DNA from: Chitinophagales bacterium
GTDB taxonomy: Bacteria > Bacteroidota > Bacteroidia > Chitinophagales > Saprospiraceae
Assembly (NCBI GenBank): GCA_013298445.1
Contig: JAAFHQ010000224.1
Location: 1-8,551, forward strand
Reading direction: 5' to 3'
Length of the DNA: 8,551 nt
The position numbers and the translations under genes are program-made. The notes under the pieces are model-generated. The model was not told the origin of the DNA. It ran no database searches and was given only the letters and a program-made list of their open reading frames with translations. Positions within the stretch are counted from its first letter, which is position 1; every line of letters begins with the position of its first letter. This document shows, piece after piece, positions 1-6,311 of the stretch.

Positions 1-402
1 AGGCGGGAAGAAAAACTCAAAAGCTGGTCGGCAATTGGGCGGATGTTTAAGGAGGGGCAATCTTTTGGCCAATATCCCTTGCGCTTTGTATGGCTCCCCA
101 TGGAGGCCGGGAGTGCTGATTTTCCTGTACAATTCACGGTAAGTGTCCCCAAAAAGAAGTTCAAAAAAGCGGTAGATCGCAATCGCCTGCGCCGCCAAAT
201 CCGCGAAACCTACCGGCTCCACAAGCAGATCCTCTACCGCAATCTTGACCCTACCCAACAAGTTTATGCCCTGATGGTGATTTATGTAGCCAAAGACATG
301 CTGGAATATCCCGAGATTGAAAACAATATGAACCGAGGTTTGCGGCGCTTGTCAAAAATTTTGCGCGAACTCCCGCCTCAACCAACGCCAAAGGAGTATT
401 AA
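1..402 (+). CDS. rnpA: Ribonuclease P protein component, 5' end outside window
   Basis: RnpA is the basic protein subunit of RNase P; it binds the catalytic RNA and the pre-tRNA 5' leader during tRNA maturation. The diagnostic stretch is FTVSVPKKKFKKAVDRNRLRR, with the RNR core followed by RQIRETYRLHK, the conserved RNA-binding helix. The reading frame is open from base 1. The 14 codons before the first ATG (position 43) read RREEKLKSWSAIGR, which continues into MFKEGQSF just as family N-termini do (an EEKLKS...LF-EGKSF pattern). The ATG at 43 is therefore internal and the true start lies upstream of the window. The C-terminus is complete (TAA at 400-402). In many bacteria rnpA follows rpmH, so rpmH may lie just outside; this is inference. 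An exported protein gene starts 8 to 44 bases downstream on the same strand and is probably co-transcribed. Confidence 0.95.
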   Translation, partial: RREEKLKSWSAIGRMFKEGQSFGQYPLRFVWLPMEAGSADFPVQFTVSVPKKKFKKAVDRNRLRRQIRETYRLHKQILYRNLDPTQQVYALMVIYVAKDMLEYPEIENNMNRGLRRLSKILRELPPQPTPKEY

Positions 403-446
403 AGGTCTTTATGGGGCGCTATTTTTCACCTGATGATTCTTTACCA

Positions 447-962
447 ATGAATACATTTTTACGCTATATCCTTTTGAGTTTCGTCTTAGTCTGTGGGACA
501 CTTTCTCCTGCTTTTAGCCAAAAATTTCTGGCACTGGAGCGTTACGGCAAAGTCAAAAACATTCGAATCCCTATCGGTACCGTGATCACTTACCAAATCC
601 GCGAAGGGCAGGGCTGGAATACTTCAGAAATTGTGGATTTGAACTTTAAAGATTCGCTGGTCATTTTTCCCAAAATTGCCATGCCGCTTAAGAACATTGT
701 GGCACTCCGTTACGATCATAATTGGGCAAAGGGAATAGGGACTTCTTTTCGGATGTTTGGCTTGAGCTGGTCGGGCCTGGCACTAGTGGGAACATTAACC
801 GATAAAAATCCGACCACCAATTATGAATGGAGCGATGCCATTATATCGGGTAGTGCTTATGCGACGGGCTTTTTACTGCCGCGCATTTTTAAACATAGAA
901 TAGTGGAATTGGGCAAACGCAAGCGCTTGCGCATCATGGATACACGGCCTTCGGAGCGCTAA
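447..962 (+). CDS. Small exported protein of unknown function downstream of rnpA
   Basis: Function is not recognised. I prefer the ATG at 447 over the in-frame ATG at 411. From 447 the protein (171 residues) begins with a clean signal peptide: MNTFLR, a hydrophobic run, and a likely cleavage after PAFS, before QKF. The longer form puts twelve polar residues in front of it. The mature N-terminal half looks beta-rich and fits a pattern I associate with small Bacteroidota exported proteins: a basic segment, then 'IGTVITYQIREG', then a 'DSLVIF...MPLKNIVALR' segment. The C-terminal half has two Gly/aromatic hydrophobic stretches (around GLSWSGLALVG and ISGSAYATGFLL) that may be membrane-associated, and ends in a basic LGKRKRLRIMD tail. 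It lies 44 bases after rnpA on the same strand, so co-transcription is likely. Its stop codon (960-962) overlaps the convergent aroQ stop (959-961). Export is well supported; the role is unknown. Confidence 0.7.
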   Translation: MNTFLRYILLSFVLVCGTLSPAFSQKFLALERYGKVKNIRIPIGTVITYQIREGQGWNTSEIVDLNFKDSLVIFPKIAMPLKNIVALRYDHNWAKGIGTSFRMFGLSWSGLALVGTLTDKNPTTNYEWSDAIISGSAYATGFLLPRIFKHRIVELGKRKRLRIMDTRPSER

Positions 963-1384
963 TTGTTTTTCAATAGAAAATATTCAACCCCCAATCGGTA
1001 TCCATTCAATCCCAATCCCACAATACTGCCCACACAACGTGAGGCGAGGTAGGAATGATGGCGGAATGCTTCCCGGGCATGGATGTTGGAAATATGCACT
1101 TCTACAACGGGGGTCTTAACTGCGCTGATGGCATCGGCAATGGCCACCGAGGAGTGGGTAAACGCCCCGGCATTGATGATGATGCCGTCAAAAGAAAAAC
1201 CTACCTCGTGGATTTTATCAATGAGCTCCCCTTCGTGGTTGCTCTGAAAATAATGCAAGTCCACATTGTGAAAGGTGGATACCAAAATTTCAAAATAATC
1301 CTGAAAAGTCTGTCTCCCGTACACTTCAGGTTCACGTACGCCGAGGAGATTGAGGTTGGGTCCGTTGAGGATGAGGAGCTTCAT
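959..1384 (-). CDS. aroQ: 3-dehydroquinate dehydratase, type II
   Basis: This enzyme dehydrates 3-dehydroquinate to 3-dehydroshikimate, the third step of the shikimate pathway, in the cytoplasm. At 141 residues it has the usual length of the small type II (dodecameric) enzymes. Visible signature: LNGPNLNLLGVREPEVYG at the N-terminus, with the catalytic Tyr22 and the mobile-loop Arg17. SNHEGELID follows at about 48-56, then the active-site IINAGAFTHSS with Asn71 and His77. VEVHISNIHAREAFRHHS holds the catalytic His97 and Arg104. All key residues are present, so it should be active. It lies downstream of recQ in the same direction. The ATG directly abuts the heptamer inverted repeat that fills the gap, and no Shine-Dalgarno sequence is visible. 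Its 3' end overlaps the convergent exported-protein gene by 4 bp. Confidence 0.97.
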   Translation of the reverse strand: MKLLILNGPNLNLLGVREPEVYGRQTFQDYFEILVSTFHNVDLHYFQSNHEGELIDKIHEVGFSFDGIIINAGAFTHSSVAIADAISAVKTPVVEVHISNIHAREAFRHHSYLASRCVGSIVGLGLNGYRLGVEYFLLKNN

Positions 1385-1475
1385 AAGTGAAAAGTGAAAA
1401 GTGAAAAATGAAAAATGAAAGCAAAAAACTACTGGTAAACCTGCTTTTCACTTATCACTTTTCGCTTTTCACTTA
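1385..1475. repeat. Heptamer-built inverted repeat filling the recQ-aroQ gap
   Basis: The whole intergenic space is one repeat structure. The left arm is five consecutive 7-base units: AAGTGAA three times (1385-1405), then AAATGAA twice (1406-1419). The right arm is four units in the opposite orientation: TTCACTT (1447-1453), ATCACTT, TTCGCTT and TTCACTT (1468-1474). An inner AAAGC (1418-1422) can pair with GCTTT (1443-1447), leaving a loop of about 20 bases. The transcript could fold into a long imperfect hairpin directly between the recQ stop and the aroQ start codon. I recall similar AAGTGAAAAGTGAA repeats in intergenic DNA of other Bacteroidota, but could not check this. Possible roles are a REP-like dispersed repeat, a terminator or mRNA stabiliser for recQ, or control of aroQ translation. 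Confidence 0.8.
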
Positions 1476-3674
1476 TTAATTGGCCAGTTCCGACAAAAAT
1501 TTCACCCGCACCATCAAGATTTCGTCCATGGTAATGTCGTCGTCTTTGAGGGCTTTGTAGGCTACTTTGGCGTCGTCGGTATCGGTACTCATGAAATAAT
1601 CGTAGATATCGTCCCGGATGGCTTCATCCATGGTGTCGTCCAGGTAGTAGTCGATGTTGACTTTGGTGCCGGAAAGCACGATGGCGTAGAGTTCCTCCAG
1701 CAATTCATCCATCGTAATGTCGTTGGACTCGGCGATGTCTTCCAGGGGAACTTTGCGGTCGATGCTTTGGATGATGTTGACCTTGATCTTGGATTTGTTG
1801 GCCACTTGTTTGACCACAAAATCGGTAGGCCGATCAATCTCATTTTCTTCAACGTACTTTTTGATCAGTTCGATGAAGGCTTTGCCGTAGCGTACTGCTT
1901 TACCCCGGCTGACACCCGAAATATGGACCATATCGTCCATCGAGATGGGGTACTGCGTGGCCATGTCTTCCAGGGAAGGATCCTGGAAAATCACATAAGG
2001 CGGCACGTTGTGGCGCTTGGCTTCTTTACGGCGCAGGTCTTTGAGCAAGCCAACCAATGCTTCGTCCAGTACCGAAGTACGATTGGTTTCTTCATTGTTG
2101 ATGTCGATTTGCTCTTTTTCGTAATCGTGGTTGAGCGGAATTTGAATGGGGTAGGTCTTTTTCAGGAAATCCCGCCCTTTATCGGTCAGTTTGAGCAGAC
2201 CGTAACTTTCGATGTCTTTGTACAAAAGGTCTTGTAACAAGGCATGGCGGTAAACTGATTCCCAGAAATTGACATCTTTACCTTTACCTACCCCGAAGGA
2301 AGGTTTTTTGGTAAAGAGGTAGTCTTTGATTTCTTTGGTTTCCGTGCCATGTACAAAATCGAGCAAGGTTTTGATGGTGAAGTTTTCATCCAGCTCATCA
2401 ACCACTTTCAGTGCATCCTGCATCTCTTTGGTGACCTCGATCTTTTCCTTAGGATAACGGCAATTGTCACAAAGGCCACAATTGCCCCGATCGTATTCTT
2501 CTCCAAAATAGTGCAACAGGAACTGACGGCGGCAAGCGGTGGTTTCCGCGTAAGCCATTACCTCCTGCATCAGTTGAGAACCCATTTCACGCTCGGCCAC
2601 CGGCTTATCGCGCAGGAATTTCTCCAACTTGAGCATATCCTTGTAGGCATAAAATGCGATACAACGCCCTTCCAAGCCGTCCCGTCCGGCGCGCCCGGTT
2701 TCCTGATAGTAGTTCTCGATGCTTTTGGGCATGTCGAAGTGAATCACAAAACGTACATCCGGCTTGTCGATCCCCATGCCAAAGGCGATGGTAGCCACGA
2801 TGACGTCCACTTCTTCCATCAGGAAATCATCCTGGGTTTTGGTACGGGTTTTGGCATCCAAACCAGCGTGATAGGGTGCTGCTTTGATGTCGTTGACCTG
2901 GAGTACCTTGGCAATGTCTTCGGCGGCCTTCCGGCTTTGCACGTAGATGATGCCAGACTGGCTGGGCAAACTTTTGATCACCTGGATGATCTGGCGCATG
3001 GCTTGCTCTGGTTTTCCTTTGGGGCGTACCTCGTAATAGAGGTTTTCGCGGTTAAAGGAAGACATGAAGGCGTGCTCGTTGCGCAGGCCCAGGTTTTTCA
3101 GGATATCCGATTGTACCTTGGGCGTAGCAGTAGCGGTCAAGGCAATGATTGGCACTTCCTGACCTATCCCGTCCAGCATCGAACGAATCCGGCGGTATTC
3201 GGGGCGAAAATCGTGTCCCCATTCCGAGATACAATGCGCTTCATCCACCGCCACAAAAGAAACGTTGACGGTGCGGAAAAATTCGATGTTCTCGTCTTTG
3301 GTGAGGGTCTCGGGGGCAATGTAAAGCAACTTGGTATTGCCGTCGTTGATGGCTTGCTTTACCAACTTCATTTGCGCTTTGGTCAGCGATGAGTTCAAAA
3401 AATGGGCTACATCGTCGCTTTGACTATAACCGCGAATGGAATCCACCTGGTTCTTCATCAGGGCGATGAGGGGTGAAATGACGATGGCGGTTCCCTCTGC
3501 CATGAGGGCGGGCAATTGATAGCACAATGATTTACCTCCTCCCGTGGGCATGATCACAAAAGTATCTTCGCCGCTGAGTAAGTTATTGATGATTACTTCC
3601 TGGTTGCCTTTGAACCCGTCAAAGCCGAAGTATTTCTGCAAAGCCTCTTGCAATGTTTCTTGCGTCACTGTCAT
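1476..3674 (-). CDS. recQ: ATP-dependent DNA helicase RecQ
   Basis: RecQ is a superfamily 2 3'-5' DNA helicase acting in recombinational repair and replication-fork processing. Domains by residue: the first RecA-like lobe has Walker A MPTGGGKS (42-49), the DEAH box (144-147) followed by the aromatic-rich loop CISEWGHDFRPEYRR, and ALTATATP (178-185). The second lobe has ATIAFGMGIDKPDVRFVIH (about 294-312) and the motif VI arginine-finger region QETGRAGRDG (324-333). The RecQ zinc site is C381, C399, C402 and C405. A winged-helix RQC region spans about 410-510 and an HRDC domain about 531-607. A C-terminal region (about 610-732) resembles the helix-turn-helix domain found at the end of Bacteroidota RecQs. 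At 732 residues it is longer than the roughly 610-residue E. coli protein because of this tail. No motif is missing. It is transcribed away from kdsD; aroQ follows after 91 bp. Confidence 0.97.
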   Translation of the reverse strand: MTVTQETLQEALQKYFGFDGFKGNQEVIINNLLSGEDTFVIMPTGGGKSLCYQLPALMAEGTAIVISPLIALMKNQVDSIRGYSQSDDVAHFLNSSLTKAQMKLVKQAINDGNTKLLYIAPETLTKDENIEFFRTVNVSFVAVDEAHCISEWGHDFRPEYRRIRSMLDGIGQEVPIIALTATATPKVQSDILKNLGLRNEHAFMSSFNRENLYYEVRPKGKPEQAMRQIIQVIKSLPSQSGIIYVQSRKAAEDIAKVLQVNDIKAAPYHAGLDAKTRTKTQDDFLMEEVDVIVATIAFGMGIDKPDVRFVIHFDMPKSIENYYQETGRAGRDGLEGRCIAFYAYKDMLKLEKFLRDKPVAEREMGSQLMQEVMAYAETTACRRQFLLHYFGEEYDRGNCGLCDNCRYPKEKIEVTKEMQDALKVVDELDENFTIKTLLDFVHGTETKEIKDYLFTKKPSFGVGKGKDVNFWESVYRHALLQDLLYKDIESYGLLKLTDKGRDFLKKTYPIQIPLNHDYEKEQIDINNEETNRTSVLDEALVGLLKDLRRKEAKRHNVPPYVIFQDPSLEDMATQYPISMDDMVHISGVSRGKAVRYGKAFIELIKKYVEENEIDRPTDFVVKQVANKSKIKVNIIQSIDRKVPLEDIAESNDITMDELLEELYAIVLSGTKVNIDYYLDDTMDEAIRDDIYDYFMSTDTDDAKVAYKALKDDDITMDEILMVRVKFLSELAN

Positions 3675-3973
3675 GGCTCTCGTGCTTTGATCTTTTGTTT
3701 TAGCTTACTTTTGCGCAGCGCCGCCGTTCAGTAATACCGTGGTGGATGCGTTTCAGTAGTTTTTGTGAATTTCTAAAAACTAAATATAACCAGAAATTAG
3801 GATAAAACATATACCTAACTGGTTTTTTTAGTGCAATTGTCTGGTTTTTTCCAGCCACGTTGAAGGGGCTCGAAAAAAGCATGCGAAGATAATTAATTAT
3901 TTCACAAAAACAATTGAATTTTAACCAATTATCTAAAAGCTTTGAAAAAAGCAACAAGTAGAGAAACATCAGG
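3675..3973. other. Divergent AT-rich intergenic region between recQ and kdsD
   Basis: These 299 bases separate the divergent starts of recQ and kdsD and must hold at least one promoter. No convincing gene is present. Structures visible: CTGGTTTTTT occurs twice (3819-3828 and 3841-3850) with starts 22 bp apart, the second forming CTGGTTTTTTCCAG. GAAAAAAGCA occurs twice (3872-3881 and 3944-3953). A perfect 12-bp palindrome, ATAATTAATTAT, lies at 3889-3900. AGATAATT (3887-3894) is repeated inverted as AATTATCT (3927-3934). A short GCTTT-GAAA-AAAGC hairpin lies at 3939-3952. The recQ-proximal end is GC-rich (3711-3726) and the remainder is strongly AT-rich. I found no consensus promoter pointing toward recQ. 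Confidence 0.6.
3686..3713 (+). promoter_or_regulatory. Candidate Bacteroidota-type promoter toward kdsD
   Basis: TACTTTTG at 3706-3713 matches the Bacteroidota -7 consensus TAnnTTTG. A TTTG at 3686-3689 could serve as the -33 element, but the 16-base spacer is shorter than the usual 19 or so. If used, it would give kdsD a leader of about 250 nt, starting within 40 bp of the divergent recQ start codon. A promoter nearer kdsD with a poor consensus is an alternative. Confidence 0.3.
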
Positions 3974-4948
3974 ATGAAGGCTGCCGAAAACATTATTTTG
4001 AGTACTGCCCGCGAAACCATAGATATTGAGGTGACAACGCTTCAAGACCTAAAAAATAGCTTGGACGAGGGCTTTGTAGCAACAGTGGAAGCCATCTACA
4101 ATTCTCCGGGTCGGGTGATTCTGACGGGGATTGGTAAAAGTGCAATTGTGGCTCAAAAAATTGTCGCGACTTTGAACTCTACGGGCACCCCGGCTATTTT
4201 TTTGCACGCTGCGGATGCCATCCATGGGGATTTGGGTATGGTGCAGGCGCATGATGTAGTGATTTGTTTGTCCAAAAGTGGCGAAACTCCGGAAATCAAG
4301 GTATTGGTGCCCCTGGTTAAAAACATGGGCAGCATGCTCATTGGTATGGTAAGCAACAAGGAATCCTACCTGGCCAAACAAGCCCGCTACATTTTACATA
4401 CACCGATTGATAAAGAAGCTGATCCGAACAACCTGGCGCCAACGGCCAGCACTACTGCCCAAATGGCAATGGGTGACGCACTGGCTACTTCACTATGTGC
4501 TTTGCGGGGTTTTTCCCCGCGTGATTTTGCGCAGTTTCATCCCGGAGGGTCATTGGGTAAACAGCTCTATCTGAGGGTCAGCGACCTTTACCCGCACAAC
4601 GCTTGCCCCAAAGTGAGTCCTGACACCAATCTAAAACGAACTATTCTGGAAATTACTTCTAAAAGGCTGGGAGCCACTGCCGTGGTAGATGAGCAGGAAA
4701 AAGTATTGGGCATCGTGACCGACGGCGACCTGCGTCGGATGTTGGAGCGTTTGGACAATTGGACCGATGTATTGGCCAAAGACATCATGACGGTACAGCC
4801 CAAAAGTGTAACCGAACATACCATGGCCGTTCATGCGCTGGAGATCATGCGCAATCACAGCATTTCACAATTGTTGGTGGTGGACGAAAATGAACGGTAT
4901 GTGGGGGTGGTGCATTTGCACGATTTGATCCGGGAGGGGATCGTGTAG
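3974..4948 (+). CDS. kdsD: Arabinose-5-phosphate isomerase, KpsF/GutQ family
   Basis: This cytoplasmic enzyme interconverts D-ribulose 5-phosphate and D-arabinose 5-phosphate, the first committed precursor of Kdo in the LPS inner core. It has 324 residues, the normal family length. The N-terminal SIS (sugar isomerase) domain spans about 30-190 and shows GIGKS (52-56), HGDLGMV, SKSGET (100-105), LAPTAST (154-160) and FHPGGSLGK. Residues equivalent to the E. coli KdsD catalytic set appear conserved: Lys55, Glu104, Glu148 and His189. Two CBS domains follow at about 205-262 and 268-324, with the typical GIVTDGDLRR and GVVHLHDL endings. It is complete and stands alone on the plus strand, divergent from recQ and convergent with the MazG-like gene. 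No other Kdo gene is in view, so kdsA, kdsB and kdsC must lie elsewhere. Confidence 0.95.
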   Translation: MKAAENIILSTARETIDIEVTTLQDLKNSLDEGFVATVEAIYNSPGRVILTGIGKSAIVAQKIVATLNSTGTPAIFLHAADAIHGDLGMVQAHDVVICLSKSGETPEIKVLVPLVKNMGSMLIGMVSNKESYLAKQARYILHTPIDKEADPNNLAPTASTTAQMAMGDALATSLCALRGFSPRDFAQFHPGGSLGKQLYLRVSDLYPHNACPKVSPDTNLKRTILEITSKRLGATAVVDEQEKVLGIVTDGDLRRMLERLDNWTDVLAKDIMTVQPKSVTEHTMAVHALEIMRNHSISQLLVVDENERYVGVVHLHDLIREGIV

Positions 4949-4960
4949 GGTCGGCCCTAC
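4945..4960. terminator. Small hairpin between convergent kdsD and MazG-like genes
   Basis: GTAGGG (4945-4950) and CCCTAC (4955-4960) form a perfect 6-bp stem with the tetraloop TCGG. Two wobble pairs could extend it. The stem includes the kdsD stop codon (4946-4948). It occupies most of the 22-bp gap to the end of the convergent gene (4971). No T-run follows on either strand, so intrinsic termination would be weak. A shared bidirectional 3'-end structure is the simplest reading. Confidence 0.35.
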
Positions 4961-4970
4961 GTATTGCCCG

Positions 4971-5309
4971 TCACCGCAATTTTTCATTATCCGCATGCCG
5001 CTGTGCGTCCCGCGTTGTCTTTTTTTCCAAATTTTTCCGCAACGCCTCCGTCAAATCCACTCCGGTTTGATTGGCCAAACAAATGAGCACAAACAACACA
5101 TCCGCCATTTCATCGGCCAAATCCTCTTTGGCAGTCAATGCATCCGCAGGGTTTTTGAAAGACTGCTCGCCGTACATCCGGGCCATCAGGCGGGCTACTT
5201 CGCCCACCTCCTCCATCAGGATGGCGGTATTGGTCAATTCTTGGTAATAGCGGATGCCGATGGTGTTGATCCACTCATCTACAACTTTTTGGGCTTCGCT
5301 TAACTGCAT
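4971..5309 (-). CDS. MazG-like nucleotide pyrophosphohydrolase
   Basis: This is a small all-alpha NTP pyrophosphohydrolase of the MazG/RS21-C6 type. Such enzymes hydrolyse (often non-canonical) nucleoside triphosphates to monophosphate plus pyrophosphate and are thought to clean the nucleotide pool. At 112 residues it is a single-domain form. The metal-binding pattern is visible: EEVGEVAR with Glu33/Glu34 and Glu37, and then DEMADVLFVL with Glu67 and Asp70, matching the ExxE...ExxD arrangement of the family. The C-terminus is basic and polar. The ATG (5309-5307) shares its first base with the dtd stop in a TAATG overlap, which implies translational coupling. I recall dtd and this type of gene being adjacent in other Bacteroidota. 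The exact substrate cannot be read from sequence. Confidence 0.88.
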   Translation of the reverse strand: MQLSEAQKVVDEWINTIGIRYYQELTNTAILMEEVGEVARLMARMYGEQSFKNPADALTAKEDLADEMADVLFVLICLANQTGVDLTEALRKNLEKKTTRDAQRHADNEKLR

Positions 5310-5761
5310 TATTCTTTGTTTTTGCTGTCGATGAGGATGGTGACCGGACCGTCGTTGAGCAGGCGGACTTTCATATCCGCACCAAATTCACCGGTGCCAA
5401 CAGATATGCCGGACAGTGCTTCGAGTTTTTGTACAAAAGCCTCGTACATGGGGATGGCAAAATCGGGTTTGGAGGCTCGGATGTAAGAGGGGCGATTGCC
5501 TTTTTTAGTACTGGCATGCAAGGTGAATTGGCTGACCACCAAAAGGCCCCCCTTGGCTTCCAACACGGAGCGGTTCATTACATCGTTTTCATCTGGAAAA
5601 ATCCTGAGGTTGATCACTTTGTTGCACAACCAGTCAATGTCTTCAGTTGTATCTGCATCCTCAATGCCTACGAGGATCAAAAGCCCCGTTTCAATGGCTG
5701 ATTTTATTTTTCCCTCAATGGTGACCGAGGCTTCGCTGACTCTTTGGATGACGAGGCGCAT
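5309..5761 (-). CDS. dtd: D-aminoacyl-tRNA deacylase
   Basis: Dtd hydrolyses D-amino acids (and mischarged glycine) from tRNA, keeping them out of translation; it is cytoplasmic and dimeric. At 150 residues it has the standard length. The N-terminus MRLVIQRVSEASVTIEGK is typical. The two active-site signatures are present: SQFTLHASTKKGNRPS with Thr80, and the C-terminal NDGPVTI (136-142) containing the cross-subunit Gly-Pro pair that enforces chirality. Both ends overlap neighbours as TAATG: its start uses the last base of the upstream lipocalin-like gene's stop codon, and its own stop overlaps the MazG-like start. It is therefore very probably translated from one mRNA with them. Confidence 0.97.
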   Translation of the reverse strand: MRLVIQRVSEASVTIEGKIKSAIETGLLILVGIEDADTTEDIDWLCNKVINLRIFPDENDVMNRSVLEAKGGLLVVSQFTLHASTKKGNRPSYIRASKPDFAIPMYEAFVQKLEALSGISVGTGEFGADMKVRLLNDGPVTILIDSKNKE

Positions 5762-6294
5762 TATTTCTTTTTGCGTTTCAGGGTGGCTTTTTGGTAACTG
5801 CGTACGGCGTAGCTGTCGACCTGGGGCGATTCCTGGGTGCCGTTCCCACTTTGTCGCACTGCTTTAGTCTGCATGCTGAAAAATTCTACGATCAGACGGT
5901 CTTTCTCCAACCTATAGTTGTTGACGATGGTGCTCCCTTGCACGCTGAATGCTCCGCTGAATACAGGTCCGGTCCAAAATTGATCCAATGCGATGCCATT
6001 GCGTTCATCGATCACCCAATGCCCTTTTGAGGCATCCACTGGTTTGAGGATATAGGGCCGATTGTCTTCGGATTGTTCGCCGTAGATTAGTTGCCAGGTA
6101 TAGTGCCCAAAGGTGTCAGCAGGCTGAATGTTGAGCTGCATCTTCACTTTTTTGGGCGAATTGCTGTTCCCAGAATACCAGCTTAGCTCACCTTCCCAAT
6201 TGCCCAGCCAGTTTTGAGGAAAAACTGCGGCAGACTGCCCCTGGCTCAATTGTACCAACAACAAAGCCAGGAACAGCATAAACCCCTTTTTCAT
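5761..6294 (-). CDS. Exported lipocalin-like beta-barrel protein, unknown function
   Basis: I do not recognise a named family. The 177-residue product begins with a signal peptide (MKKGFMLFLALLLVQLSQGQS; cleavage is likely near QGQ-SAA). The mature part is rich in alternating polar/hydrophobic strands and aromatic residues. It starts FPQNWLGNWEGELSWYSG, an LxGxWEGE-type opening seen in small ligand-binding barrels of the lipocalin/nitrobindin class, and ends in a Lys/Arg tail (KATLKRKKK). The barrel assignment is inference from pattern only. No lipobox cysteine is present; the protein contains no cysteine at all. It starts 17 bases after the exported CxxC gene and its TAA overlaps the dtd ATG by one base. 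This places an exported protein in the same transcript as two cytoplasmic quality-control enzymes, perhaps just by shared transcription. Confidence 0.7.
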   Translation of the reverse strand: MKKGFMLFLALLLVQLSQGQSAAVFPQNWLGNWEGELSWYSGNSNSPKKVKMQLNIQPADTFGHYTWQLIYGEQSEDNRPYILKPVDASKGHWVIDERNGIALDQFWTGPVFSGAFSVQGSTIVNNYRLEKDRLIVEFFSMQTKAVRQSGNGTQESPQVDSYAVRSYQKATLKRKKK

Positions 6295-6311
6295 ATGGAA
6301 CCGCTTTAGAC

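Noticed and set aside
43..402. Taking ATG at 43 as the rnpA start
   Set aside because: The frame is open upstream to base 1, and the codons before 43 continue the conserved RnpA N-terminus, so the true start lies outside the window.
1385..1475. CRISPR array or variable-number tandem locus
   Set aside because: Units are 7 bases with no spacers and face each other as an inverted repeat, unlike any CRISPR layout; no cas genes are nearby.
2349..3392. 347-codon open frame on the plus strand inside recQ
   Set aside because: It lies entirely antisense to a RecQ with all motifs intact. Its translation is low in complexity of the type produced by reading biased codons backwards, and it shows no family motif.
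1847..3674. RecQ C-terminal duplication of the motif DITMDE[LI]L (residues 652-659 and 713-720) as a novel tandem domain
   Set aside because: The two copies lie about 60 residues apart, within what looks like a single C-terminal helix-turn-helix region already typical of Bacteroidota RecQ. The similarity is short and probably reflects similar helix starts.
3700..4020. 106-codon minus-strand frame with a hydrophobic N-terminus between recQ and kdsD
   Set aside because: Its first codons are antisense to the kdsD N-terminus and its 3' end runs up to recQ. The hydrophobicity follows from AT-rich DNA, and no family is recognisable.
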